A stretch of 64,000 nucleotides of DNA from Arthrobacter sp. FB24 (GTDB lineage: Bacteria > Actinomycetota > Actinomycetes > Actinomycetales > Micrococcaceae), in contig NC_008541.1 in NCBI RefSeq assembly GCF_000196235.1, positions 2,046,001 to 2,110,000 of the forward strand, written 5' to 3'. Position numbers and translations under genes: made by a program. The notes under the pieces were generated by a model that saw nothing but the letters and a program-made list of their open reading frames with translations, did no database searches and was not told where the DNA came from. The first letter of the stretch is position 1. Each line of letters starts with the position of its first letter. Of the stretch, positions 53,988 to 63,383 are shown in pieces.

Positions 53988-54946
53988 CCCTTCTGGATGT
54001 GCTCTGCGTCGGGGAAACCATGGCTGTGGTCACCCCCGCCAGGGCTGAGCCGCTCCGTGACGCGGAAGAATGCCTGCTCGGCTACGGGGGAGCGGAATCC
54101 AACGTTGCGGCGCACCTGGCCGAATTCGGTTACCGGTCCGGCTGGGCCAGCCGTGTCGGCCGGGACCCGTTCGGTGAACGAATTGTGGACGGACTTTCCA
54201 GCCGTGGCGTGGATGTCAGCTGGGTGGTGCGCGACAGTACGTCCCCTACAGGGGTCTACTTCAAGGACCCCGACGTCGGGCACGGCGCCAGGGCGCTTTA
54301 CTACCGTGCCGGCTCCGCTGCCTCCCGGATGGCGCCGTCCGATTCCGAAGCGTGGCCGCTGGAGCAGACGGGCTGGATCCACACCAGCGGCATCAACGCC
54401 GCACTCTCGCACAGTTGCTCGGCGCTGACGGAGCATCTCCTGGCGGGGGCTGGTCCATCAGGCTACAAAGTCTCCTTCGACGTCAACTACCGCCCCGCCC
54501 TGTGGACTGTCGACGTTGCGGGCCCGCGTCTGCTGGAACTGGCCCGCCTATCCACCGTTGTCCTCGTGGGCCTCGACGAAGCTGAAACATTATGGGGCTG
54601 CACCACCGCAGAAGAGGTATCGGAGCTTCTGCCGGGACCGCGGCATGTCGTCATCAAAGACTCAGCCTTAGAGGCTGTCGAATTCTTCAGGGACCGCAAC
54701 CGGGATGAACGTGTCTTCCGCGTACCAGCCAACCACGTCGACGTCGTCGAACCAGTGGGGGCTGGCGACGCCTTTGCCGCGGGTTATCTGGCCGGGTTGC
54801 TCCGCGGAGACAACCCCGAGGACCGGCTCGCCCTGGGCCACTCCTTCGCAGCCTGGACACTGGGCACCCGCGCCGACTTCCGACCGGGCCACGGAACTAA
54901 ACCCCGCAGTTTCGGTACCAACGGCACCCGCGTCGGCGTCAGCTGA
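53984..54946 (+). CDS. PfkB-family sugar kinase, probably 2-keto-3-deoxygluconate kinase
   Basis: 320 residues. The opening VLCVGETMAVVTPARAEPLR and GYGGAESNVAAHLAEFGYRS, then GWASRVGRDPFGERIVDGLS, are the PfkB N-terminal patterns. EPVGAGDAFAAGYLAG (about residues 255-270) is the C-terminal signature with the catalytic Asp and anion hole. The subgroup style and the aldolase that follows point to 2-keto-3-deoxygluconate (KDG) kinase, which would phosphorylate KDG to KDPG. Fructokinase or a related specificity cannot be excluded from sequence alone. Confidence 0.82.
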   Translation: MTLLDVLCVGETMAVVTPARAEPLRDAEECLLGYGGAESNVAAHLAEFGYRSGWASRVGRDPFGERIVDGLSSRGVDVSWVVRDSTSPTGVYFKDPDVGHGARALYYRAGSAASRMAPSDSEAWPLEQTGWIHTSGINAALSHSCSALTEHLLAGAGPSGYKVSFDVNYRPALWTVDVAGPRLLELARLSTVVLVGLDEAETLWGCTTAEEVSELLPGPRHVVIKDSALEAVEFFRDRNRDERVFRVPANHVDVVEPVGAGDAFAAGYLAGLLRGDNPEDRLALGHSFAAWTLGTRADFRPGHGTKPRSFGTNGTRVGVS

Positions 54947-54995
54947 CGCGGGTGCTGCCCAACTGCCATCACGATTACCCAGAAAGAGAACAACC

Positions 54996-55634
54996 TTGGC
55001 ACACAAACTCACGCATGACTGGTTCGACGACGGTTTCTTCCGGGTCCCGGTGATAGCCGTGCTCCGCGGACTAACACCCGCCGAAGCAGTACGGAACGCC
55101 ACGCGGGCGTGGGACGCCGGCGTCGAGCATGTCGAAGTCACGATCGAAACACCGGAAGCCGTCCCCACGCTCGCTGCTGTGGCCGGCGCCGCAGCCGAAC
55201 GCGGTGTGGCCGTGGGCGCAGGCACCATCATGAGTGCCGACCAACTGGACGCCGCGGCATCCGCCAACGCATCATTCACAGTCTCTCCCGGCCTTGACGA
55301 AGGCATCATCAAGGAAAGCATCCGACGCAGCATGCCCCACTTGCCCGGAGTGGCCACAGCCAGTGAGATCCTGCGGGCGAAAGCGCTCGGCCTGACATGG
55401 CTGAAAGCATTCCCAGCATCGGTACTGGGTCCCGATTGGCTGAGAGCAATGAAAGGGCCGTTTCCAGACGTCCGTTTTGTCGCCACTGGCGGTATGAAAT
55501 CGGCAACAGCACGCCGCTATCTCGATGCCGGTGTCAGCGTCGTCGGTTTGAGTTCAGACTTCTCCTCCGACGAAGGGGCCGCGGCAGTCCGCGAACTGCT
55601 TAGTGCAATTCAAGGCAACACCACGGCAGTGTAG
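54996..55634 (+). CDS. KDPG/KHG aldolase (2-dehydro-3-deoxy-phosphogluconate aldolase)
   Basis: 212 residues from a TTG with an AAAGAGAA site. A small TIM barrel of the Eda family: VPVIAVLRGLTPAEAVRNAT, then VEHVEVTIETPEA with the conserved Glu, GAGTIMSADQLDAA, and LGLTWLKAFPASVLG with the Schiff-base Lys137. It splits KDPG into pyruvate and glyceraldehyde 3-phosphate, completing an Entner-Doudoroff-like route after the kinase. Last intact gene of this operon. Confidence 0.88.
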   Translation: MAHKLTHDWFDDGFFRVPVIAVLRGLTPAEAVRNATRAWDAGVEHVEVTIETPEAVPTLAAVAGAAAERGVAVGAGTIMSADQLDAAASANASFTVSPGLDEGIIKESIRRSMPHLPGVATASEILRAKALGLTWLKAFPASVLGPDWLRAMKGPFPDVRFVATGGMKSATARRYLDAGVSVVGLSSDFSSDEGAAAVRELLSAIQGNTTAV

Positions 55635-55654
55635 TCTCTGGCCGGAGGCCAGGG

Positions 55655-55819
55655 GACCTGCGCGGCACATCCGCCTACACGGGCAAGTCCTACCTGAGCC
55701 GCCCCGGCACGTTCAGGTGCGACCCGCTGCCCAGTGCCAGTTACGTCGATGCTGTGGAGGCGGACGATTTCTCAAGCGTTCTCGACTACGCACTGAATAA
55801 CTTCACTCGGGCGCACTGA
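55655..55819 (+). pseudogene. C-terminal fragment of an unidentified protein
   Basis: Plus-strand frame DLRGTSAYTGKSYLSRPGTF and then DPLPSASYVDAVEADDFSSV, ending LDYALNNFTRAH with a TGA. It reads as a genuine protein end but has no start, and it begins right after the aldolase gene. I do not recognise the family. Probably the stump of a chromosomal gene cut when the catabolic locus was inserted. Confidence 0.45.
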
Positions 55820-55826
55820 TAACAGT

Positions 55827-55931
55827 ATGGAGTCACGAAACCGCGACAACCTTCAGGCCGTTCTCTGGGATATGGACGGCACGCTGGTCGACACAAGCTC
55901 GGGATCTACCTCGGCCCTCGGCACCGCCTAG
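55827..55931 (+). pseudogene. N-terminal fragment of a HAD-family hydrolase
   Basis: ATG at 55827 begins MESRNRDNLQAVLWDMDGTL and continues VDTSS, the phosphate-loop Asp motif (DMDGTLVDT) of HAD phosphatases, then runs to a stop after 34 residues. Everything after the first strand is lost. It lies eight bases after the preceding fragment's stop, a natural gene spacing, so both are leftovers of a former chromosomal gene pair. Confidence 0.6.
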
Positions 55932-56115
55932 CGAGGGAGCGATGAGCAGTCCACTTTTCACCTGGGGGTGCTCTGACTCGAGGTGGTCCCGCTCGGTGTT
56001 GGCGCCGCACCGCTACGTTGAAGGCCGGGGGAGGTCAGCTAGGGCTTGTGAAACTGTGGTGCTTTTCCCGCTCGGGGGCGGGACGGGCATCTCCTGACAG
56101 CCGCTGCAGATTCGG

Positions 56116-57150
56116 TCAGGCCAGCCAGCGCCACCAACGCGACCGCTCAGGTTCCGGCGGCGGCTCCGGCTCCGGCTCCTCGCCCAAGGCCAGTGCGGCC
56201 TCAACGATGTCGTCCGTTGTTAGCGTCATGACGGCCTCACGATCGAGCGCGTCAAGACTTTGTTCCTCGTCGAGCGACAGCCGCAGCGCCTGGCGGTTGA
56301 GCGCCTGCTCGAACAGCGTGCGGGCGAACCGTGCGTTGCCGGAGTCCTCGCCCGCGTGGAGCCCGGTGAGGATCCGGCGCAGCATCTGGTCGGCACCGGG
56401 CTCCAGCGTGTACTCGTGCTGGGCCAGCAGCTGGTGGAAGATCGTCTGGAGTGCGTCGACGGAGTAGTCGGGGAACGTGATCTCGCGGGCGAACCGTGAG
56501 CGCAGTCCGGGGTTCGAGAGCAAGAAGGACTCCATCAGGCGCGGGTACCCGGCCACGATCACGACCAGCCGGTGGCGGTGGTCCTCCATCCGCTTGAGCA
56601 GGACCTCGATCGCCTCGGGGCCGAAGTCCATGCGGCCGTCCTCCGGGGTCAGCGCGTAGGCCTCGTCGATAAACAGGACGCCGTCCAGCGCACGCCGGAT
56701 CACCCGGTCCGTCTTGATGGCCGTCGCGCCGACGAACTGCCCCACCAGGCCCGAACGGTCGACCTCGACCAGGTGGCCTTTCTGCAGCAGACCGACCGCG
56801 CGGTACATCTCGGCCAGGAGCCGCGCCACAGTGGTCTTGCCCGTGCCCGGGTTTCCGAGGAACACCAGATGCTGTGAGGTGGCCACCTCCGGCAGGCCGT
56901 GCGCCTTACGGCGGGCCTGGACTTGGAGCAATGCGACGAGGGCCCGCACCTGTTCCTTTACGGTCTCCAGTCCGACCAGCGCGTCGAGCTCGGCCTGCAC
57001 CTCGGACAGTGGCCGGGCCGGACCGGGCCTCGCACCTATGAGATCGCCGACCAGGTCATCGACGCGCTCCGAATGTGGCAGCTTGAGCTGATCGGCCAGA
57101 TGGCCGATGGTTTCGCGCAGGTCGTCGAGCGGATTGCGGCTGGCAGCCAT
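56116..57150 (-). CDS. CbxX/CfxQ (SpoVK-like) AAA+ ATPase
   Basis: 344 residues from the ATG at 57150. A short N-terminal helical part is followed by VGLETVKEQVRALVALLQVQ, Walker A HLVFLGNPGTGKTTVARLLA (about 95-113), Walker B GVLFIDEAYALTPEDG (about 157-172), sensor region LVVIVAGYPRLMESFL, and the arginine-finger region NPGLRSRFAREITFPDY. The C-terminal tail is rich in Glu/Pro and basic Trp/Arg. Such ATPases remodel protein complexes (Rubisco activases, type VII secretion EccA relatives). Without partners here, no target can be named. No clear ribosome site. Confidence 0.85.
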   Translation of the reverse strand: MAASRNPLDDLRETIGHLADQLKLPHSERVDDLVGDLIGARPGPARPLSEVQAELDALVGLETVKEQVRALVALLQVQARRKAHGLPEVATSQHLVFLGNPGTGKTTVARLLAEMYRAVGLLQKGHLVEVDRSGLVGQFVGATAIKTDRVIRRALDGVLFIDEAYALTPEDGRMDFGPEAIEVLLKRMEDHRHRLVVIVAGYPRLMESFLLSNPGLRSRFAREITFPDYSVDALQTIFHQLLAQHEYTLEPGADQMLRRILTGLHAGEDSGNARFARTLFEQALNRQALRLSLDEEQSLDALDREAVMTLTTDDIVEAALALGEEPEPEPPPEPERSRWWRWLA

Positions 57151-57196
57151 ACATCCACTGTAGTACTCGATTCCGGGCCTGGGTGGGGCTGGCCTT

Positions 57197-57380
57197 TTGG
57201 TCGTTGAGCTTCTAAAGCTGAGGCCACGGGACGCCCAAGCCAAACACAGCTCATCAAGACAGGGGAGCTTCGCGGGATCCGGATCGGTGGGAGGGGCGTT
57301 TGGCGCATCGGGCCAGCGACCTCGAAGACTACATCGCCTAGGTCGACCGGCGCACCGCCGAGCGCATCTCTGCCGGCGAG
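57197..57380 (+). pseudogene. Excisionase-like helix-turn-helix protein, frameshifted remnant
   Basis: Pieces in three frames reconstruct one HTH_17-type protein: VVELLKLRPRDAQA, then LIKTGELRGIRIGGRGVWRI, then ASDLEDYIA followed by a TAG and RRTAERISAGE. The order and wording match small DNA-binding proteins of the excisionase/MerR-like group that control excision of integrated elements or act as sporulation-type regulators. At least two frameshifts and a stop make it non-functional. The rest of 57151-57744 shows no gene. Confidence 0.55.
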
Positions 57381-57744
57381 CCAAAAGTCGAGGGAGAATC
57401 TGAGCCCGGGTTGCTCCTGCAGAAACTCTGCAGCCACATGAATTCCCAAGTCAGGGCGCCGCTTCAGCAGTTGCCACCACTCGGCGAGAACTCCGCCGGT
57501 CCCCTCAGTTCCGGACTTCTCGCGTCCGGCGTCCTCGGGTCGATCATTCGGAAGATTCAGGCTGCTATGGGCACTATCCCGCCAAGAGGGCATCAGGTAA
57601 GCGCAACCCTAGGCGGCAGCCGTTACCGTGCCGGTGGCGGATCGACGAAAGCCTATGGGGAACAGCCGGAGCTCTCCACTGTTACACGCCGGCACCGGCT
57701 CGTCTTGAACACGGCCGGCGCCGACTTTCCGGCAGGGGTCCGTG

Positions 57745-58083
57745 TCAGGCGACCGCTTTCTCGACGAGCGCGCGGATTTTGGCTTCCGTCGCAGCATCCG
57801 GCGAGGTGATGGTCCACGCGACCGGGTGCATGTGGGTGTCCTCTTCACGAGCGGGGTTCACAACGTCGCCAAAGCCGAACGCGATGAAGTCCTTATCCGG
57901 TTTGATGTAGCGGATGTCCTTGCCGTCCTTGACGTAGAACGGGAGACCTCAGCGTACGATCGGCTCTAACGAGGGTGCGCTCTCCCGGACGATACTATGC
58001 AGGCGTTCTCCGATCGCCCGGTACTCTGAGGGGGAGTCACTGAGTTTGCTGAGAACAGCCGCGTCACCCTTCTTCGTGAACAT
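57745..58083 (-). pseudogene. DUF1801-like protein with one in-frame stop
   Basis: A strong GGAGG site precedes the ATG at 58083. The frame reads MFTKKGDAAVLSKLSDSPSE...SLEPIVR, then TGA at 57949-57951, then continues in the same frame GLPFYVKDGKDIRYIKPDKD...ALVEKAVA to a normal stop. 112 codons in all, the length and style of DUF1801/YdhG-type small proteins. A single G-to-A change (TGG or CGA origin) would explain the loss. Nothing suggests selenocysteine use. Confidence 0.6.
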
Positions 58084-58374
58084 GGTGGTCAAGCCTCCTT
58101 CAGATTCTCGTTAAGCAATCATTGTGGCCGGCGCGTGCGTCCGTAGACACCGACGGCGTCTGACCGTCGATGGTGCAAAGCCCACGCGGCCGCGGCGGAG
58201 GTAGTCGAGGCATACGAGGCAATCCGCCATCCGGCTATGCACTTTGTGGTAAGGGAGAATGCGCTCGTCTGCCATTTGCAACCATGCGCGTCGGGTACTC
58301 CATCGCGGTCTTCGGCCTGCTCTTCTCCGTCGTCGCCTTGTTCAGTGCTGTGCCCACGGTGTTAGGCTCCGGCC

Positions 58375-58875
58375 ATGACGTTGAAGCCGATCATCCTGCT
58401 CGACATCGACGGTGTACTGAACCCGGCCCTCCGTGCCCGGCCGGGTGCTATCCGGCCCGACCCGCAGCTCACAGACGTGAGGACCGCGTTGGTCCGGCGG
58501 CTGGCGCGGTGCGGTCGGATTGCGTGGGTGTCGACGTGGCCGGCGGAGATGACCGCCCAGCTTGAGGAGCAGCTGCAGCTCGAGACCGAACCGTTGCGGG
58601 TGACCCTCCTGCTGCGCCCGGCCGACGCCGACGACCCGACACCGAAGCTGCGGTCGGTGGCCAGGTGGCTGGCCAGGATGGAGGCGTCCGACGACTGGGA
58701 CTCGGTCGTGTGGATCGATGACGTGCTCGGACCCGACGCGCGCGAGTGGGCCCGCACCTGTGGCCGGCCAGCGCTTTTGGAGAAGCCAAGCGCTGACCGG
58801 GGTCTGACGGAGGCACACGTGATCGCGGTAGAGGTGTTCATCGGCGGCGGGGGCGCGGTCAACGCGACCACCTGA
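58375..58875 (+). CDS. HAD-like phosphatase domain protein (Swiss-army-knife RNA-repair HAD type)
   Basis: 166 residues. IILLDIDGVLNPALRARPGA is the HAD phosphate loop in the form DIDGVLNP found in the HAD domains of RNA-repair associated proteins. IAWVSTWPAEM gives motif II (Ser/Thr), and WDSVVWIDDVLGPDAREWAR the acidic motif IV. A stand-alone HAD of this type may remove terminal phosphates from nucleic acids or small metabolites; the activity is inferred from family. Ribosome site weak. It lies among broken genes yet is itself complete. Confidence 0.75.
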   Translation: MTLKPIILLDIDGVLNPALRARPGAIRPDPQLTDVRTALVRRLARCGRIAWVSTWPAEMTAQLEEQLQLETEPLRVTLLLRPADADDPTPKLRSVARWLARMEASDDWDSVVWIDDVLGPDAREWARTCGRPALLEKPSADRGLTEAHVIAVEVFIGGGGAVNATT

Positions 58876-58885
58876 GGCCATGCCG

Positions 58886-59165
58886 CTAGCGGGAGGGCTG
58901 CGCTCCTGCGTACTCCTCAAGCGTGATGTCGCGGGCGGCGATGTCGGTGGCGGCGTCCACTCCGATGCAGCGGAGATGTCAGGGTTCGTAGGCGTAGCCG
59001 GTGATCTGCTCGGCTGACAGCCTCGGCCGCCGGTCGCCCGAAGACGGCGACGTACCCTTCATGGACCGTTGCCTGGGAGGTGAAATACCGGTACGCGCTG
59101 ACCAGGGTGATGATTACGCCGTCGGCCTCTCAGGCGGCGAGCTCGGAGCGGAACTCATCGAGGGG
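58886..59165 (-). pseudogene. Decayed gene of unknown family
   Basis: Minus-strand sense pieces EADGVIITLVSAYRYFTSQA and TVHEGYVAVFGRPAAEA, then a frame change and AEQITGYAYEP, a TGA, and CIGVDAATDIAARDITLEEY ending AGAQPSR. The pieces read continuously as protein but are broken by two stops and a frameshift. I do not recognise the family. The interval 58876-59221 contains nothing else. Confidence 0.4.
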
Positions 59166-59221
59166 TCTCAGAGCCCCTCCTTGAGCCAGAGCAGGATTTC
59201 GGGCTACCCCCTCGGGCACGG

Positions 59222-60235
59222 CTACGAGGCCGAATCGGCCCCGCGTTTCACGGGACGGTCCCCTGCAGCGCTGCTCCCGTCATGCCCGTTTTTCTTTTGG
59301 CCGAACGGCAGCACTTTCAGCAGCGGTCCCACGATGGCCATGATGACGAGGCCCCAGGCGATTCCGAGGACGGCGGAGCACAGCGTGTTCACGAGCCAGG
59401 CCAGCAAGCTGCCCACCACCGGGATCCCGCCGAAGGGGTGCTCGAGGACATGGACAAGGTCGTATGGCGCGTGCCAACCGAGGTCGTAAGCGCCCTGCAG
59501 CATGATGTGCCCGCCGACCCAGAGCATCGCAATCGTCCCGACCAGGGTGATCGCGGCCAGTACCGAGGGCATACCCTTGACGAGGAGCTCGCCGGTGCGC
59601 CGGGAACCGGCGGAGTCCTTGGCGGCCAGATGCAGGCCGACGTCATCCATCTTGACGATGAGGGCGACGGCACCGTAAACGGCAACCGTGATCACGAGGG
59701 CCACGACGACCAGGATGAGCGCCCGGACCCACAGAGATTCGGTGGCCACCTCGTTCATCGAGATGACCATGATCTCGCAGGACAGAATGAAGTCGGTGGT
59801 GATGGCGCCCTTGATGACCGTGGCCTCCGCCGCAGGTCCCCGCTCGACCGCCGGAGTTTCTTCTTCAGCGGAGTGGTGGCCACGGAGTTTGTGCCACACC
59901 TTCTCGGCACCCTCGTAACAGAGGTAGGTGCCACCCAGCATGAGGATGAACGGGATTGCTCCCGGAAGGAAAGCGCTGACGGCAAGCAACGCCGGCAGAA
60001 TGATCAGCAGCTTGTTCCGAAGCGATCCCCAGAAGATCTTCTTGATCATCGGCAGTTCGCGGGAAGGGTCCGCACCGGACACGTACTGCGGGGTGACGGC
60101 AGCATCGTCGATCACCACACCAGCGGCCTTTGCCCCTGCCTTGGCGGCGCCGGCAGCGACGTCATCTACCGACGCGGCCGCTATGCGGGCAATGGCTGCG
60201 ATGTCGTCCAGCAGGGCAACAAGACCGCCGCTCAC
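59222..60235 (-). CDS. DUF808/YedI family membrane protein
   Basis: 337 residues from a GTG whose GTGA overlaps the TGA of the broken Fic gene upstream. The N-terminus SGGLVALLDDIAAIARIAAA, then KAAGVVIDDAAVTPQYVSGA, and IIKGA..TDFILSCEIMVISM are characteristic of DUF808. Six to eight membrane helices and a basic C-terminal tail (GQKKNGHDGS). The family is widespread and uncharacterised, and suspected to be an inner-membrane transporter or stress protein. The shared GTGA suggests it once depended on translation of the Fic gene. Confidence 0.88.
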   Translation of the reverse strand: MSGGLVALLDDIAAIARIAAASVDDVAAGAAKAGAKAAGVVIDDAAVTPQYVSGADPSRELPMIKKIFWGSLRNKLLIILPALLAVSAFLPGAIPFILMLGGTYLCYEGAEKVWHKLRGHHSAEEETPAVERGPAAEATVIKGAITTDFILSCEIMVISMNEVATESLWVRALILVVVALVITVAVYGAVALIVKMDDVGLHLAAKDSAGSRRTGELLVKGMPSVLAAITLVGTIAMLWVGGHIMLQGAYDLGWHAPYDLVHVLEHPFGGIPVVGSLLAWLVNTLCSAVLGIAWGLVIMAIVGPLLKVLPFGQKKNGHDGSSAAGDRPVKRGADSAS

Positions 60236-61000
60236 AGGTCGCTCGCATACTGGTCGTGAGAGGACTGCTTGGCGAGGAGGCCTTGGTTGAGACGTGTGAT
60301 TGGCATGCTCCGATTATATGAGCGGTCATCCGGAAGGGCCGCGCCGGCGTGCCGGGCCATGAACCTGTTGGCATAGTCAGAAGAGTTCTGTCGGGGCCGG
60401 GGGAGTTCCATCCACAGGGCCGGCAGCGCATCCAGTGTCGCCACCGATTCCACTGCGGCCGTGGAGGCGTGCAGCGCGGACCGGGTCAGGTAAAGAACAA
60501 ACGGATCGACCTCGCCAGTCCGGCAGTTGTTGATCAGATCGAAGTACCGCTGCACCTTGGCGGCCATGGCTGAAGCGGCGCGAGTCGTCGCTGCCGCCGA
60601 TCCAGTTCTGCATGTCGCGGAGCGTCCCCGCGTAGGCCGTATCCACCGGGTCATCCTTCATCAGGGCATGGTGGGCGGACAGCATCGCTTCGAGGCGGAT
60701 TTCCCCGCAGTGGCCGGCGTCCGCAATCATGGCTTCTACCGCGGCAGCGGCGGCCACCATCGACTGTCCGTCACTGCTGGCCTCAGCCCGATCATCGCTT
60801 TGGCGTAGTCGGTACGGTTGGCGTCGATGTGTTCGATCTTGGAAGAGGACATCGCTTCGCTGCGCAGCAGGAGACCGCTGATGGCTGCCATGCGCGTGCC
60901 CGCGGTGACGTCCAGGGATGTGACGCTGACGGCGGCCTCTCCCAGGGCGGTGATCGTTTCGCGGCCCTGCTCGAACCAGCGGTCAGCGATTTTGGGCCGG
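60232..61000 (-). pseudogene. Fic-family AMPylator remnant lacking the catalytic core
   Basis: N-terminal piece: ISGLLLRSEAMSSSKIEHID and ANRTDYAKAM, typical of the Fic N-terminal helices. After a frameshift near 60795 come MVAAAAAVEAMIADAGH and TAYAGTLRDMQNWIGGSDDS, the lead-in to the Fic core. The next expected part, including HPFxDGNGR, is missing. Another frame then gives VQRYFDLINNCRTGEVDPFV and VESVATLDALPALWMEL, the C-terminal helices. An internal deletion plus frameshifts abolish the active site, so no nucleotide transfer is possible. Confidence 0.75.
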
Positions 61001-61138
61001 ATTCAACCTGTACGTTGAGGCCCGGGCACCGCCTCCCTGATATTCGGCCGGGGGCTCCGCCACAGCAGGCAGGAGCCGACTTTGCGGGCCCCTCCTGTCC
61101 TGGCTAGCCCCGCACCCGGCACCCATGCCGTCGCGGCG

Positions 61139-61154
61139 TTAAGGATCCGTCAAG
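61139..61154 (+). promoter_or_regulatory. Candidate KdpE/OmpR-type direct-repeat site
   Basis: TTAAG-N6-TCAAG with an 11-base period, about 90 bases before the APC permease start. A matching but doubled arrangement precedes the kdp genes at 63384-63431. OmpR-family response regulators bind such half-site pairs on one face of the helix. Confidence 0.45.
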
Positions 61155-61240
61155 ATTGTCCCGGGGCCGGGATCACTGAGCTGAGCCGGTGTTATCGTCG
61201 GCAGTGAACGCGATGGCCGCGCATCGCAGGGAAGGCTGCT

Positions 61241-63217
61241 ATGACCACGATGAGCAGGCCGCCAGCGGATCCCCAGGCGGCTCGGCCGGGCGCCGGGGAC
61301 AACTTCCGGAACTGGCTGCTGTTCGGCCTGGTGGACGCCAAGGGGATCCACCAGGGGCCCGGAGCGGTGAGCGATTCGCACCTGAAGAAGCATCCGTGGT
61401 GGCAGGTGATGTGCCTGACGGGTGTCGATTACTTCTCCACCTTGGGTTACCAGCCTGCAATCGCGGCGCTGGCGGCGGGCGTGATCTCTCCGCTCGCGAC
61501 CGTGGTGCTGGTCGCTGTCACCTTGCTCGGCGCCCTGCCCGTGTACCGCCGGGTAGCCGGGGAGAGCCACCGGGGTGAGGGGTCCATCGCCATGCTGGAG
61601 AGGTTGATGCCGCGCTGGGGCGGGAAGCTCTTGGTGCTGGTGCTTCTGGGGTTCGCGGCGACGGACTTCATGATCACCATGACGCTCTCCGCAGCCGATG
61701 CCACGGCGCACGCGCTCCAGAATCCCTTCACGCCGGCCTGGATGCAGGGACAGAACGTGCTGCTCACGCTGTTCCTGCTGGCCCTGCTGGGGGCTGTGTT
61801 CCTGCGGGGCTTCAAGGAGGCCATCGGTGTGGCGGTAGTTCTGGTCGGTGTTTACCTGGGCCTGAATGTGGTGGTGGTGGCCGCGACCGTATTCGAGGCT
61901 GTTACCCATCCGGTTGCTGTGGGGGACTGGTGGCACGCGCTGACCACCTCGCACGGGAATCCGTTCATGGTGGTCGGGATCGCGCTGCTGGTCTTCCCGA
62001 AGCTGGCGCTGGGCCTGTCCGGTTTCGAGACCGGGGTCGCCGTGATGCCACAGATTAGGGGCCGGCCAGGGGATACCGAGGACAAACCGGTCGGCCGGAT
62101 CGAGGGGGCCCGCCGGCTCCTGACAACCGCGGCAGTCATCATGAGTTCCTTCCTGATCACCACCAGCTTCACCACAGTGATCCTGATCCCGGAGCAGGAA
62201 TTCCAGCCCGGCGGCCAGGCCAACGGCCGCGCCCTGGCGTTTTTGGCCCACGAGTACCTCGGCGCGGGTTTCGGGACCGTGTATGACATGAGCACCATCG
62301 CCATTCTCTGGTTCGCCGGCGCCTCCGCGATGGCGGGCCTGCTGAACCTGGTCCCGCGGTACCTGCCCCGCTACGGTATGGCCCCGGGGTGGGCGCGGGC
62401 GGTGCGGCCGCTGGTGCTCGTGTTCACTGCGGTCGGATTCCTGATCACCTGGCTCTTCGACGCCGACGTCGACGCCCAGGGCGGCGCCTACGCCACCGGC
62501 GTCCTGGTGCTGATGACCTCGGCTGCGGTGGCGGTCACACTGTCGGCCCGTCGGCGGCAGCAAAGCAAGCGCACCCTGGGGTTCGGTGTCATTGCCGTGG
62601 TGTTCATTTACACGACGGTGGCCAACATTTTTGAACGGCCCGAGGGCATCCGGATCGCCTCGTTCTTCATCGCAGGCATCATCGTGATCTCGTTGCTCTC
62701 CCGGATCCGGCGGTCCTTTGAACTCCACGCCACCCACGTCCACCTGGACCGGCAGGCGCTGGAATTCATGTCCTCCAACGTGTCCGGCCCGATCGCGCTC
62801 ATCGCTCACGAACCCCTCCGGCTGAGCCCGGAGGCATACCGGGACAAGTTGACCTCCGCAATCGAGGTCAGCCACCTTCCGCTTGAGCACCAGGCGCTGT
62901 TCCTGGAAGTGATCGTGGACGATTCCTCCGACTTTGAGACAGAACTCGAGGTCCGCGGCGTGACCCGGCACGGATACCAGATCCTGGAGGTCCACGGACC
63001 GGTCGTGCCGAACACGATCGCCTCGGTCCTGCTGCACATCCGCGACGTGACGGGCCTGATGCCGCACATTTACTTCCGCTGGACGGAGGGCAACCCGATC
63101 ATCAACCTGCTCAAGTTCCTCTTCCTGGGCGAAGGTGAAATCGCTCCGGTGACCCGAGAAGTACTCCGCGAAGCCGAACCGGACGTCACCAAACGACCAT
63201 GGGTCCACGTCGGCTAA
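61241..63217 (+). CDS. APC-superfamily permease, KUP/amino-acid-transporter-like, with C-terminal cytoplasmic domain
   Basis: 658 residues with GGAAGG before the ATG. About 12 membrane helices follow a cytoplasmic start ([20 protein letters not shown]). [12 protein letters not shown] near residue 62 and [20 protein letters not shown] in the middle are hallmarks of this actinobacterial APC group. Residues about 490-658 form a soluble domain with [20 protein letters not shown] and a repeated alpha/beta pattern, like the C-terminal domain of KUP-type potassium transporters. Placement directly before the kdp operon and a shared putative regulatory site support potassium uptake, but amino-acid transport remains possible. 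Confidence 0.78.
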   Translation: MTTMSRPPADPQAARPGAGDNFRNWLLFGLVDAKGIHQGPGAVSDSHLKKHPWWQVMCLTGVDYFSTLGYQPAIAALAAGVISPLATVVLVAVTLLGALPVYRRVAGESHRGEGSIAMLERLMPRWGGKLLVLVLLGFAATDFMITMTLSAADATAHALQNPFTPAWMQGQNVLLTLFLLALLGAVFLRGFKEAIGVAVVLVGVYLGLNVVVVAATVFEAVTHPVAVGDWWHALTTSHGNPFMVVGIALLVFPKLALGLSGFETGVAVMPQIRGRPGDTEDKPVGRIEGARRLLTTAAVIMSSFLITTSFTTVILIPEQEFQPGGQANGRALAFLAHEYLGAGFGTVYDMSTIAILWFAGASAMAGLLNLVPRYLPRYGMAPGWARAVRPLVLVFTAVGFLITWLFDADVDAQGGAYATGVLVLMTSAAVAVTLSARRRQQSKRTLGFGVIAVVFIYTTVANIFERPEGIRIASFFIAGIIVISLLSRIRRSFELHATHVHLDRQALEFMSSNVSGPIALIAHEPLRLSPEAYRDKLTSAIEVSHLPLEHQALFLEVIVDDSSDFETELEVRGVTRHGYQILEVHGPVVPNTIASVLLHIRDVTGLMPHIYFRWTEGNPIINLLKFLFLGEGEIAPVTREVLREAEPDVTKRPWVHVG

Positions 63218-63383
63218 GGCATCGCCGGCCAGAGGTCCCGAGACCCGGCAACGGGAGTGCGCGTGCCGCCGGTGAGCCTGGGGCCGGCGACAACGCCCGC
63301 CGGCCTGGGCCGGTCGCTGCCCGCCGGGACGGGGGCGAAACGCGCGGCGCAGCGCGGTACCGTCGCGCCGTTCCGTAAGGGTG

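Noticed and set aside
57949..57951. Selenocysteine codon in the DUF1801-like gene
   Set aside because: No hairpin of SECIS type was seen after the TGA, neighbouring genes are also decayed, and the family does not use selenocysteine as far as I know.
61139..63208. 689-codon open frame on the minus strand
   Set aside because: It lies wholly opposite the APC permease, is rich in His, Gln, Asp and Arg typical of antisense high-GC frames, and has no domain or ribosome site.
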